From the NCBI GenBank assembly GCA_023548195.1, contig JAJHZJ010000013.1:2179001-2243000 (forward strand): a stretch of 64,000 bases of DNA, written 5' to 3'. A program made the translations under genes and the position numbers. The notes beneath the pieces were generated by a model. That model made no database searches. It was not told the origin of the DNA and saw only the letters and a program-made list of their open reading frames with translations. Source of the DNA: Bettongia penicillata ogilbyi (taxonomy: Eukaryota > Chordata > Mammalia > Diprotodontia > Potoroidae). Shown in pieces: positions 21,215 through 31,984 of this stretch (the stretch's first letter is position 1; every line of letters begins with the position of its first letter).

Positions 21215-21570
21215 GAACAATTTTGAAGGTTTTTATAAATGGAGGAAGAATACAATGAGCAGAACCAGGAGACCCATAAGAACAATACAGTAAGAACAAA
21301 CCTGAAAAGTATAAGAACTATGATCAATACAGTGACTACTCATGAATCTTAAATATCAAGGATGCATGCAATCTACGAGGGAGATGATGGACTAGTAGTA
21401 GGGTGTAAAACGAAACAAATATCGTTTTGTGTACAGTCTTTGAAGGAATTTATTTTGCTTGACTATGCATATTTGTTACAAGGAATTCTTTTCCTTTTTT
21501 AAAAAACGAGGCAGAGAATGAGAGGGAGGAAAAACAGATTTCTGTAATTCTTTTTTTAAATAAAAGAAAC
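21215..21570 (+). mobile_element. L1 LINE 3' end
   Basis: AATGAGCAGAACCAGGAGAC is the hallmark of marsupial L1 3' sequence; it is followed by ACTATGATCAATACAGTGAC and a purine-rich tract (GAGAATGAGAGGGAGGAAAA) with an A-rich end. 5'-truncated; antisense to FOXN3. Confidence 0.75.
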
Positions 21571-21839
21571 TGGGAGAGGGTATAGATATGGAACACTGCA
21601 TGCCATTACCTTCAGGTAGAGTTACAGCATTATTAATAGATTTACTTAATTGTTTTACTTTGTTACAAAAGACCTTTCTCATAGCACGAGAACAATCAGT
21701 AACTGTAATATAAAAAGTAAATACATCAATAAAAATTTAAAAGTGGGGAAGGGGAAATCCTCCACTTGGATTATGCTGGTCGCCTATGGGACTGGTCTCC
21801 TAGGCAACCAGAGCTGTACAGGAGTGGTAAGGACTTATA

Positions 21840-21960
21840 CAGGGTGTCTCCAAAGTCTTAGTGCAGTTTTAAGCTTTAATAACTTAAAATAAGTTATTTA
21901 AAAATAAAGTACCTTGAAAACAAACTATTAAAGCTGCAATAAGACTCTGGGGACACTTTG
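21840..21960. mobile_element. Mariner-type MITE (121 bp) with TA duplications
   Basis: TA at 21838-21839 and 21961-21962. The left end is CAGGGTGTCTCCAAAGTCTT; the right end reversed is CAAAGTGTCCCCAGAGTCTT, an imperfect terminal inverted repeat of about 27 bp. No transposase is encoded. Confidence 0.85.
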
Positions 21961-22399
21961 TAAAAAAAAAAAAAAATTCCCAGTAACAGTCAAAGAATAT
22001 TTCAAACTTACTAAAAATGTGCCCTCCGAATGTCAGATGGAGAAATCCCTACTTTTACAATACATATTATTTTTCTGAAGTCTTTTAAAGACAGTAATGT
22101 TTATATAGCTGTAAAGATAGACATTCTACCTCTGCCTATGTCATACCTCTGGCTATGTCACTCAGGGCATATGACTTCACCTCTCAATGTTCTAGATGGT
22201 GATATATAATTCAAAGTAGGAAGACACTTTAAGGCCAGAAATTGATTCAGAAAAACCACAAATTAACATTATATGTGTTGTACTGTATTTTTATTTATTT
22301 TGTTAAACGTTTCCCAATTATATTTTAATCTAGTTCTAGCCAGATGTCTTTGACATATCTTTTCTAATCAACTCAAAAGGACTATAAATTGTATGTAAG

Positions 22400-22480
22400 A
22401 TTCTATAATGGTGAAGGGAGTGGTTGCTAACTAGGGACTTTCCCATACCAGTGAAATTATAGGTCCAGTCCCTATAACTA
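22400..22480 (+). mobile_element. Marsupial SINE 3' tail
   Basis: CCATACCAGTGAAATTATAG then GTCCAGTCCCTAT. The same tail type occurs at 28205-28245 (GTCCAATCCCTATGCC). Confidence 0.5.
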
Positions 22481-22635
22481 ATCTTAAAGACAGAAATCAT
22501 TGCTAATGTTCTGTACGCATATACATTGTGCAACAACTGGTCCTTATGATGCTTTCATATAATTTTTTCCTAATATATACTTCCTAAATTTCTAAGGAAC
22601 TAAGGATGTTATGCCTTGGGCACATTTCTCCAGTT

Positions 22636-22698
22636 ACTACCAAAAGTTCTAAACGCTTTTGGTACTTTGGTACAAAAGTGTTTGGAACTTTTGGTAGT
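22636..22698. repeat. 26-bp-arm palindrome (possible MITE remnant)
   Basis: Left arm 22636-22661 and right arm 22673-22698 are inverted copies (ACTACCAAAAGTTCTAAACG against its complement) with two mismatches, separated by an 11-base loop. No family recognised. Confidence 0.85.
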
Positions 22699-22796
22699 TT
22701 CCTGAAACACTTCATCAGTAAGATCATGACACAGTTCATTTTGTAACCCTTATGGGACAGTCACTATTTTCTTTGTACTAACAACAACAACAAAAA

Positions 22797-22960
22797 AAAA
22801 TTCACAGAATCTCAGCAACGGAAAAGGCCTTCAGAGATCATCCCTTAAGATCTATACTTGAGCAGAAATCCCCTCCAGTCTCCACTTAAAAGAGAATCAT
22901 ACTATTTATCCATACAAACCATTCTACCTTGGGGCTATAGTCCCAAAAGGACTGTCTAAC
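22797..22960 (-). mobile_element. CR1/L3 LINE 3' end
   Basis: TTCACAGAATCTCAGCAACG, AAAAGGCCTTCAGAGATCAT and CCCTCCAGTCTCCACTTAAA match the reversed L3 3' end. Confidence 0.6.
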
Positions 22961-24059
22961 ATCAAAAGGCTCTGGAAACAAGCACCAAAAACTACTCACA
23001 GTTCTATACAGTTTTTAAGATTTAAGAAAATATATCTTGATAGCTTGTTTTAAAGCACTTAATTTTTTATTATCTCTTTCCCTTTTCCTTCTTATTCTTA
23101 GGATGCTATCTCTCATCTTGTCTCTTCCCAAAGACTCCCTTCCCAGAACTCCCACTCTTTCATTTACCTGTTCTACCTTAATTTCTTGGAATTTACTTAA
23201 ATCAATACTTTCTTGTTTATTTCTTCTTTCTATTTTCTTATCTGGTCAAAGATGTGGTCTAAAAATCTCTCCCCCTACCCTCCAAATTCTTGTTTTAAGG
23301 GTCTTTATTTTTTTCTACTCCAAGAAGTTTTGCTTTGCTTTCTCCTCATCTCTCTTCTCTCTCAGTCTATTCCAAATTCTATTTCCCGATTCTCGGGCTA
23401 TACCTTGACTTGTTCCTTCCTAATTTTCTCTGTATCTTTCATGGGGATAAAGCTTAGCTTCTTCTTCTGTCCATTTCTATTATACAAGATGTACCCATTC
23501 TCCTTTTTGGGAGGGGTGTGGCATCAGGAGGTGCTGCTGTGCCTTGATCTTAAAAATTACCAGTTTGTAAGAGAAACCATGTCAGAAGGAAGCAGTATTA
23601 TACGATAGGAGTAACTCTGCATCCCAAATAGTGGGGCCAATCCTGTGCCCTGTTCTTAACGTACTAAATCTCCAATGCTAAATTCATGATATTCTTCCTC
23701 TGGTATTATGCCACTCTACACCACTATGTGTGCTGGTTGCCCTTGAGGGCTGATACATATCCTCTCTTTGGGTAGGATGCTATTCAGGAAGGTACAACTC
23801 ATTCTCAGTCAAAGAGTGTGAAAATTCTATTCAGATGAAATTATTATTATAAAGTCTCTGCCTGCTACTGCAAACATATACCTTTTATCCTGTGAGAACT
23901 TTCCTTAGTGGCATCCTGTCCTTTCCTTTTCATTTCTCCTTTCCTTGCAAAGCAAAACATCCCTCCACTTTCCAGAACTTCCATTTCAGATTTTCCCCTA
24001 CACCGTTTTTAATCATATTGTCTCACTCCCTCTCTTATTGATACAGTAACAATAGCTAG

Positions 24060-24262
24060 TATTTAAAGAAGTATTTGAAGCACTTTAAAAATATTATCTC
24101 ATTTTAGCCTCACAATAATCCACAGTTGCTATTTTATTACCTTCATTTTATAAATGAAGAAACTGAGGTTAAAAAACCTACCTATGGTTATACAACTAGT
24201 AAATGTCTGAGGCCTGGATGTGAACTCAAGTGTTCCTGACTCCAGCCTAGCTGCCTATATAA
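24060..24262 (-). mobile_element. MIR SINE
   Basis: AAGCACTTTAAAAATATTAT, AATGAAGAAACTGAGGTTAA, GATGTGAACTCAAGTGTTCC. Confidence 0.8.
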
Positions 24263-25444
24263 CTTATTATCCCTTTACTAATCTCCCATGGAATTAGAAT
24301 TTGAAGAATGGAGCTTTTATTTCCTGGAAGTTATCTATAGATTTTCTCAACACTGGTTGTCTAAATTCAAAAGTCGTAGACCACTTTCCTTCATTATGAA
24401 ATGTAGGGTCTTAGAATTTCTTATATTCTTCTGGAGATTATTTCAGAACATGGTTTCTTCAAGGTTAAATCACCTGCATAGAATTCACTGCTTGTATAGA
24501 GTTCATTCACTGCTGCCCTCAACTTCTTTTCTGCCAAATGTTCCTCCACTTCAGTGTTTTCTCACTATCTAAAGTCATTATTCTCTGAGAGCTTATACTT
24601 CTTCGGAGCCATTCTTTATCATGTACTCAGTTTTGTTTTTTTTTACTCTTGGCTGCATTCTTTTTAATTCTGCATTTAGAGCTGTGATTTCTCACCTATA
24701 TTCATCCCTATTTTTTTTGTTTTCTCTTTTGAGCTATTGTGCAGTTTCTTGCTAATGTTCTATAATACCTAGAGACTTCACTGGATTTCCTCTCATTTGG
24801 TAATACAATTCCTTTCCTTCATGTATTAATGTATGTAAATATCTGTTCAAAATATATGTCTTATTTTTAAGATTTTACTCATTCTTCATTCTGCTTTTAT
24901 GATCATCTCTATTGGTTTATCTTCTTATGACCTAGACTTTTATTCAACATCTTGATGTCAATCCTTCTCATTCTTGGGTTTTCCCCATTCCACTGTTACA
25001 AAAAAATCTGAGGCTGGAGTACTGGGTAGGCTCCTGCCTCCTCAACTGGTAGATTTGAGGAGGAAAAGTTGGCTTGGCCCCTGTCCTATCCTGAATTATC
25101 TCTAGGGACAGAGGACTGACCCCACCTGGGTTTCCAGGTCCCTTTCCTAGACTCAAATGCTCATCCCCTTTTGGGGGGTAGTAAAAGGGCCACCTGCACA
25201 TTTTTCATCCTGCCTGTATCTCACTATGCCTTTCTTTTCAAACACTAGGCAAAAGTGGGGTCTGCCCCCTCTTGTGGGGGTCAAGTTTATGGAGGGTCCT
25301 AAATAAAAGGCCTCCAAGTTTTCTTGTACTCCCTTGGGTATGTGCATAGAGTTAGCTGGATACCGGGATGGTTGGCAGTTTTAAATATTCAAATTCTCCA
25401 ATGTTGATTCATGAGATTTTACCTTATGTAGAGATTGTCTTATT

Positions 25445-25605
25445 TTCAATCAATCACTCAATAAACATTGATTAAGTGCCTACTAAGTGTCAGGCACTGC
25501 ACTAAGCAGTGGGGATACAGAAAAACAGTCAAGAACAGCCTCTGCTTTCAAGGAACTTAAAATCTAAGGCAGATCCTGTCATTGTAATTAATATGTACCT
25601 AGTAC
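25445..25605 (-). mobile_element. L2 3' end
   Basis: CACTCAATAAACATTGATTA, AGTGCCTACTAAGTGTCAGG, TTCAAGGAACTTAAAATCTA: reversed L2 terminus. Confidence 0.85.
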
Positions 25606-25689
25606 AGAATTCTCTTCTTTTAAGGTTTGGAGGTTGAAAAGGTTTGTGGAAAGCAACCATTCCACCATCTTGCTGGTCCCATGATCCTG

Positions 25690-25885
25690 TTTTTTAAGTT
25701 TTACAAAACATCTTCAGGAGCAGATTAACTAAAAAAAAAAAAAAGAAAGAGAGAGAAAATTGCCACTTGGAGAAGTTAGCTAGCACATTCACTGTCACTG
25801 TGCTAGTCAGTATTAGAGCCAGGATTCAAAACTTGAGGCAGGAACCCAGGTGTTCTAAATTCCCTTAACAGCGCTATTCCTACAA
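25690..25885 (-). mobile_element. MIR SINE with internal A-rich expansion
   Basis: GTTTTACAAAACATCTTCAG, TTAGAGCCAGGATTCAAAAC and GAACCCAGGTGTTCTAAATT; a poly(A)/GA run at about 25731-25758 lies inside. Confidence 0.65.
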
Positions 25886-26139
25886 TACCAAACTGTCAAT
25901 ACCTTACAGAAGAAATCCCACTACTCAGGTGTTGGTGAATAGCAAATCATCCTGTTTAATCTTTTCCTTCTCTTCAGCTGCCTACATTCTCACAGAGGCC
26001 TCACTTCTTCTCAAGCACCTCCAAAAGAGGAAGAAAAAGGAAAGGAAAAAGGCTGGTGAACCTTAAACTTGTCAGTTTTGCTGGTGGTTAGTACATCAAG
26101 TAAACAGTTTGCAGAAGCTGGAGCTTTGGGTGACAGTTA
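25886..26139. other. Unique intron
   Basis: No feature recognised besides a GA-rich patch near 26020-26050. Confidence 0.35.
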
Positions 26140-26265
26140 TCCATTAGAATTTAACCTCCTTGAGGGTAGGGAATGTCTTTACCTCTTTCTTATCCCTAGC
26201 ACTTAACAAAGTGCCCTAGCACACAGCAGGCACTTTTTAATGCTTACTGATTGACTGAACTAGTC
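26140..26265 (+). mobile_element. L2 3' end
   Basis: AGAATTTAACCTCCTTGAGG, TTATCCCTAGCACTTAACAA, GCACACAGCAGGCACTTTTT. Confidence 0.85.
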
Positions 26266-26347
26266 TACCTATACTCACATCTGTAAGAGATGTTTTTTTC
26301 TTTTAGGAAGAAAAACCATAATTTAAGGATAGTAAAATTACAGACAG

Positions 26348-26349
<2 letters not shown>

Positions 26350-26381
<32 letters not shown>

Positions 26382-26394
26382 AGACAGAGAGAGA
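26350..26394. repeat. (CA)n followed by (GA)n microsatellite
   Basis: Fifteen CA units (26350-26379) then GAGAGACAGAGAGAGA. Confidence 0.95.
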
Positions 26395-26689
26395 ATATGT
26401 TTCAGGAAATTCAGAACAAAAATGAAACAAGGATGTTTTCAGCACTGCTTCCATTCACTGGGTTCCTCTGACAGTCCAAAGTCTGTTTCAGGACTCTGCT
26501 CTTGGTAGGCTCCCATACTCTAACTTTTTCACAGTAAAAATGTAGAAATGTAACCAATTCTGTATTTATCTAAAACTTCATCAAGGACCAATGACAATCT
26601 GGGCAGAGTGACAAATCATGCTGATATACTAAGCTACATGAAAAAGCCCTTTCAAGAGTCCTCTGTACCTGGGAAGCAAAAAAGGCTAA

Positions 26690-27790
26690 TCACTTCAAAG
26701 GAAGACTTCACAAATGTTCAAATAGGATAAAGATGTACTGTTTGATTAAAAAAAATTCCTAGGAAAACTGAAAAGTAGTCTGGCAGAAATTGGGTTCAGA
26801 TCAACTTCTCACACCATATACTAACATAAGCTCCAACTAGATACATGACTTAAGCATAAAAAGATCTCATTATAAACAAATTAGAGGAGCAAAGAAGAAA
26901 GCACCTTTCAAATATATAAACAGGGAAGAGTTCAAGGTCAGAAAGAGTTAGAAAGGATTACCAAAGACAAAATAAACACTTTTGATTACAAAAAATCTAA
27001 AAGAGAAACAATTGGAGGAGGAATAGGGGATCTTTTATCTGACAAAGGTGTCAATTCCAAGATATATAAGGAAGAAGTGATGATGCAAGTTTATAACAAT
27101 AAGAGTCATTCTCCAATTGATAAATATCTAAGGCTGTGAACAGGCAGTTCCCAAAGGAAGAAGTCCAGGCTATCAAATAAGCACATAAAATTTCCCCAAA
27201 TCACTAACAATTACAGAAATGAAAACGGAAGTAATTCTACATCATGCCCATCAAATTGGCAAAGTTGACAAAAAAAAAGTATAAAGAAGAATATGAGCGG
27301 CACTGCAAGAAATCTGGCAAATTAATACACTGTTGGTAGAGATATATGAGATGGCCCAGTTATCGTCAGTGTCCCCAAAATTACTGAATTGCACATACCC
27401 TTTAACACAGTGATAGCACTACTAGGCCTATCCAAAGAAATTAAAGAAGAAAAAAAATCACAGATGTACAATAAAATTTATAGCAGATCTTTTTTGTGGT
27501 GGTAAAGAATTAGTAATTAATAAATTCCTGCTTATGGGGAGGATATCCAAACAGTAAGCAAAGTATGGTCTATGAATGCAACAGAATACTACTTTGCTGT
27601 AAGATATGATGAAGGGGACAATTTCTTTGTAACTGGGAAGACCTTTATGAACAGATTTAGAATGAAGTGAGCACAACCTGGAGAACAATTTATATGGTAA
27701 TGATAACACTAAAAAAACTAAATTAGAGGGCTGTGCTATGCTTCTACAAAAGGACCTCCATGGACAATTCTGAGTAAAATAAAAGACAAG
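26690..27790 (+). mobile_element. L1 LINE ORF2 3' segment, decayed
   Basis: Typical L1 ORF2-end phrases occur in order: AAACTGAAAAGTAGTCTGGC, CATCAAATTGGCAAAGTTGA, TTGGTAGAGATATATGAGAT, AATTTATAGCAGATCTTTTT, AACAGAATACTACTTTGCTG and AGAATGAAGTGAGCACAACC. There are many stops. Antisense to FOXN3. Confidence 0.75.
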
Positions 27791-28059
27791 TAATTATGAT
27801 ATCTAATCATTATGCAGGGTATTTCAAAAGCCCTTGTATACTTTTACACTTTTAATACATTTGAATAGCTTTAAAGTTTTTTGTTTACAGATCTGAAAGA
27901 ACAGTCAATACAACTATGTAATAAAGTTCTGCTAAATTTGGATAAAATTTATCTTAAAATGTCATCCCTAATTTTTTTTGTTCTGTCATCTCCTATACAA
28001 AAGAACTTTAACAGGATCTTATAATATAGGAAGTCTATAGCACACTACCAAGAGCAAAG

Positions 28060-28250
28060 TAGAGTTAATAGAGAATTGGTCTTAAGAGTCCAAAATCCTG
28101 GATTTGAGTTTTGTTCCTATCACATACTATGTGTGACCTTGAGCAAATCAAACTGCAGAGAAGGGTCAGATGTACACAGAGAGCAAGAGTTTTGTTACAA
28201 AAGCTCCCTATGCCTGTGAGATAGTAAGTCCAATCCCTATGCCACATACC
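28060..28250 (+). mobile_element. Marsupial MIR-like SINE
   Basis: Head CTGGATTTGAGTTTTGTTCC and TGTGTGACCTTGAGCAAATC, with the specific tail GTCCAATCCCTATGCCACAT shared with 22400-22480. Confidence 0.6.
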
Positions 28251-28449
28251 ACATGAACTTTTTTTCTCAGTGATAAAAATATAAACTATATATTCTACAA
28301 TTCTTGTAACTTAAAACCATCAGATTTGAGGAAAAATTCACTGCTCATCACCAGGATGATGTTAGGTTGTTTCCATAATGTTGACAACTCAAATGACTTA
28401 TAGTTAAAAATTCGAAATTACAAAAATGAGATTGTAAGAGTAAAAACCA

Positions 28450-28585
28450 TGTAATAGGAAGAGAGACCTGAAATCGTTAGACCAGGCTGGATTCAAATAC
28501 CAGCTCAAGAAAATGAGGATGATATCAGGAACAGTGCTTGGCACACAGTAGGCACCCGATACATGGTTGCTGAAGGAATGAAGCT
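28450..28585 (+). mobile_element. MIR/L2-type composite fragment
   Basis: GCTGGATTCAAATACCAGCT then AAAATGAGGATGATATCAGG and GCTTGGCACACAGTAGGCAC. Confidence 0.65.
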
Positions 28586-28894
28586 CTCTCATTAGAGTAT
28601 TATGAGGCTTATGAGTTTTAAATCATTATGCAAATGTAATCCTGCAGGAAAGAACACAGAACTTAAAATCAGCCGCAGTATTACTACTAACCATTACTTA
28701 GCCCATGAATCAGAATTGCATCAATTTTTTTTTTTTTTTTACAAAGTTGACCATCACGCCTCAAAGGATCATTAGGATGAAAGTTCTTTGCAAACCTTCA
28801 AGTGTTATACCAAACAGGAACTTATAATTATCAAGACACTATACACAGGGAGTCCCCAGTAAGGAAGGGCTGATGGATTCATCACTGAGTTTTA

Positions 28895-29085
28895 AAGTAG
28901 AAAGAAGAACGGATTTGTCACCAGAGGACTCAAGTTCAAATTCCAGCTCTTCGAACTTTCTGTGAGTTATGATTACCTGTCTGACCTTTAGCAAACTGCT
29001 TAATGTCTCTGGGCCTCAGTTTCCTCATCTGTAAAATTAAGGGGTTTAGTCTCATCTCTAAATCTATGATCCTATAATCTAACAT
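28895..29085 (+). mobile_element. MIR3-type SINE, near full length
   Basis: GACTCAAGTTCAAATTCCAG, GGGCCTCAGTTTCCTCATCT, TCTAAATCTATGATCCTATA. Confidence 0.85.
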
Positions 29086-29246
29086 CTCTCCATATCTTGC
29101 ATTGATTAGAAGGTGGTCAATTATTTAGACGGGGCAAGGGGGAAAACTGATTCAGTCTTACCATCTCTAAGATCCTTTTATACCTCTTACATTCTATGAC
29201 CAACATCTTATGGAAGGAAAGATATAGACAGGTGTTATCCAGATGA

Positions 29247-29500
29247 AAGAGGCAGCTAGGTGGCATAATGGACAGAGTGCAAACCCTGCAGTCAGGGTGA
29301 TCTGAGTTAAAATCTAGCCTTAGAAACTTACTAGCAGTGTGACCCTGAGCAAGTCACTCAACCTTGTTTGCCTCAGTTTTCCTCATCTGTAAAATGAATT
29401 GGAGAAGTAAATGGCAAACCATTCCAGTATCCTTGCCAAGAAAACTCCAAATGGGATCACAGAGTCAGGCACAACTAATCATTCAAAAAACAAAACAAAA
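29247..29500 (+). mobile_element. MAR1-type CORE-SINE, full length
   Basis: GGCAGCTAGGTGGCATAATG, GTCAGGGTGATCTGAGTTAA, GTGTGACCCTGAGCAAGTCA, CCTTGCCAAGAAAACTCCAA, ending in an A/C-rich tail. Confidence 0.9.
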
Positions 29501-29509
29501 CAAAAAAAC

Positions 29510-29585
29510 AACCCACCACATACACACACAGACACACATGTGTACACACACATATAATATATAGCATACATGTATATAATACATG
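29510..29585. repeat. CA/TA-rich microsatellite
   Basis: ACACACAGACACACATGTGT and ATATAATATATAGCATACAT. It grows directly out of the tail of the SINE at 29247. Confidence 0.85.
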
Positions 29586-29599
29586 AAAATACAACCTCT

Positions 29600-30785
29600 T
29601 CATCACTTGTCTGCCTTATTATAACTGATAACAGTTTTCTATTCTACTTGTCACAAGTTATTTGTAAATGGCCTGAAATGATCCTACACATTTGGCACAT
29701 TTGACTTTGATATGCTAATCATTTCTGTGGTAAAACAGTGTTAAAAGTCCATGAAGGCACACAGAAATGGGCACACAAGTGTGCCAAAAGGTCTTTAAAA
29801 CTACTCTGCACAAATCTAAGCTGTGAGCTATGCTCTGGGCTTACGAGTTTAACACTTTATGTGCTGTACACCTCTTATATAAAAATGATGCTACTAGTAT
29901 GCATTCTCCTCTGGAGAAGGAACTATTTTTCCAAGATGAATAATCAGATATGCACCTATTACCTCTTCTCATTTCCGGGACTATTGGTGAACCACTGGAG
30001 GATGTAGAGGCAGGAAGAGAGAAATCCAAGTTTTGTCTGAAAGTAGACTTAAAACTAGTTCTTCCTGACTCTAACACTAACTCTCCATCCATTATCCTGG
30101 TCAGCATCAGAAGACTCTTTCCAAGTTCAGACACAGGTCCTCTTATGGATATGGATAATTTTGATAAAAGAAAAATTGAGATAAGTTATCCCCTTATCAC
30201 ATTTCCCCCCAGAAACCACATACATTTCTTGGGGAGGGAAGTAGACAACATTTATTAGCTTTCAAGCTGTGAACAGCTGTGTGTATACAGATAATATCAC
30301 TATGATGAAGAATTTGAGAAAAGTCTTACAAAGATGAAAGAAGCCTGGTACTCCTGGAATAATAGAAAGGACAACCCTCTCCCAACTTCCTACCCCCAGA
30401 ATGCTCATGGTTTCCAGGGTGGATATGTAATAAAAGGGTCAAATTATCCCAAGTTCTTAGTTTTGGACCACACAAGAAGGAGATCTTAATTTTGTTGTTT
30501 GTTTGCTTTTTAAAAAAAGGGATCCTGGATGCTTCTCAGTTTATCTGCATTGAAGTGATAACTAACGAGGAAGTAAAAGGAGAGGAAAGGCTTGTGCTTG
30601 ACGACAATTCAAAGAGGCTCGGTCAAGTTTACTACAAACTCGATTAATAACTGACAGGCAGACAGAGCACTATACTAATGAATGAAAGAGAGCTGCCCAG
30701 GAAGCACTCTGCCAAGGGTTAAGAGTTACCTTATTATAATGCATAGAAAAGAAATCCCTGGATTAACTAACACTTTACACAGCCC
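29600..30785. other. Repeat-poor intronic segment
   Basis: No repeat or exon recognised. 30520-30760 reads as complex, unique DNA with several CpGs and TGACAG-type motifs and could be a conserved element. Confidence 0.4.
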
Positions 30786-30965
30786 ATTTCATCTGACAGT
30801 CTGAAAACACTTTATAAATACCATCTCATTAATCCTCAACTACATCCCTGGGAAGGAAACAGACAGCCAATAGTATCCCCATTTCTCTACCAGAGAAAAC
30901 ATGGCAAAGAGAGTTAAATGAGTCGCCCAGGAACAGGCATACTGTGATTCAGGGGCCATATCTCT
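30785..30965 (-). mobile_element. MIR SINE
   Basis: AAACACTTTATAAATACCAT, CTCATTAATCCTCAACTACA, GTCGCCCAGGAACAGGC. Confidence 0.7.
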
Positions 30966-31714
30966 ATTGTTTCCCAAACACTCTAAATTCTTGATTATCT
31001 GTGGACAGATTTACCCATGTCAAATTGTTACTCCTTGACTGGCTTTCTCCACTGTTTAATGCACTCCTCAGTCAACTACCCCTTACCAGCAAGTCCTTCC
31101 CCGTGCCCCATCCTTGGATGCTCAGGCTTTGCAACCAAACTCTATGAATAAATCTAAGCTAAACATAAATGGAAAGGTAAATCTGCCGCAACAAAACCAC
31201 ATAATACATTCTCCAGCCAAATTTAAATTATTATTGGACAACCTACTATTATTAGATGTTTGGCTCCACTATGTACTTTCCTGCACTGGTGAAGGTAGAG
31301 AGTTGACAAAACATTTTGTTTTCAAAAGTGAATTCCAATCTAAATATTTAATTCTGATGAAAATCTTGACTGGGTGAAAACCTTTCACTTTAAAAAATTT
31401 ATTCATATCATGTTGTCACCTACGGCATTTGTATTTGGGTTACTGAGACTTCAACTCTATCTACAAAGACATTCCCATTAGCTTCAATGGGAAAGCAAGG
31501 CTTTGCTGGAAATGTTTGTAAATAGGCTTCTGGATGATCTGGATGGCTCAGACATCTGCCAAAAGCACTGGACAAAAACAGTGAAGACCCTGGACAACCT
31601 GTAAATGTTCTTTCCAGAGCATGCATACTCCCCATTCTCAAATGTGGGCCAGTTCTTCTGAATGCAATCAGTCACAAGTCAAGGAACCTTTCATTTTTTT
31701 TTCCTACCATATAA
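30966..31714. other. Repeat-poor intronic segment
   Basis: Unique sequence; 31425-31560 is complex and free of repeats. Overlapping open frames on both strands have no domain. Confidence 0.35.
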
Positions 31715-31980
31715 GTAAGGTGGCACAGTGAACAGTGCACTGGACTGGAGTTAGTAAGATTTGAGTTCAAATATGGCCTCAGACATTTCCTATCTGTGTG
31801 ATCCTGGGCAAGTCACTTTAAAAAAAAAAAAACACCTGTATCAGTTTTCCCCATTTGTAAAATGGGGGTCATAATAGCACTTATTTCCCAGAGTTACAGT
31901 ACAGATCTAAGAAGGTTTTTGTAAAGTGCTTAGCAGAGTGTTTGGCACATATTAGGTACTTAATAAATGCTTATTCCCTC
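31715..31980 (+). mobile_element. Marsupial MIR/CORE-SINE, full length with L2-like end
   Basis: AAGGTGGCACAGTGAACAGT, GATTTGAGTTCAAATATGGC, CCCATTTGTAAAATGGGGGT, then an L2-type end TTTGGCACATATTAGGTACT. Confidence 0.85.
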
Positions 31981-31984
31981 TTCC

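Larger units (their letters stand above)
22980..25685 (-). mobile_element. Probable degraded L1 5' region (5'UTR and ORF1)
   Basis: Read on the minus strand, the right end carries CAGCAAGATGGTGG (about 25664-25677), like the YY1-type AAGATGGCGG start of L1 5'UTRs and the HAL1 at 41931. The minus strand at 23000-23500 is Lys/Glu-rich coding-like sequence with many stops, consistent with decayed ORF1 coiled coil. Younger MIR and L2 inserts sit within it. This is inference from layout. Confidence 0.4.

Noticed and set aside
23037..23608. Two overlapping hydrophobic open frames (123 and 131 aa) on the plus strand
   Set aside because: The Leu/Phe/Ser-rich translation comes from a pyrimidine-rich strand opposite a probable decayed L1 ORF1; no start context, domain or splice signals support a gene.
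25020..25380. GC-richer block with AATAAA-like signal, considered as an LTR
   Set aside because: No TG...CA ends, no direct repeat partner and no retroviral coding nearby; an L1 5'UTR on the minus strand fits better.
27812..27880. A CAGGGTATTTCAAAAGCCC start resembling a fourth mariner end
   Set aside because: I could not find a matching inverted end or TA-flanked right border.
29841..30258. Overlapping 97-aa (minus) and 102-aa (plus) open frames
   Set aside because: Both strands are open over the same bases and neither resembles FOXN3 or any family I know.
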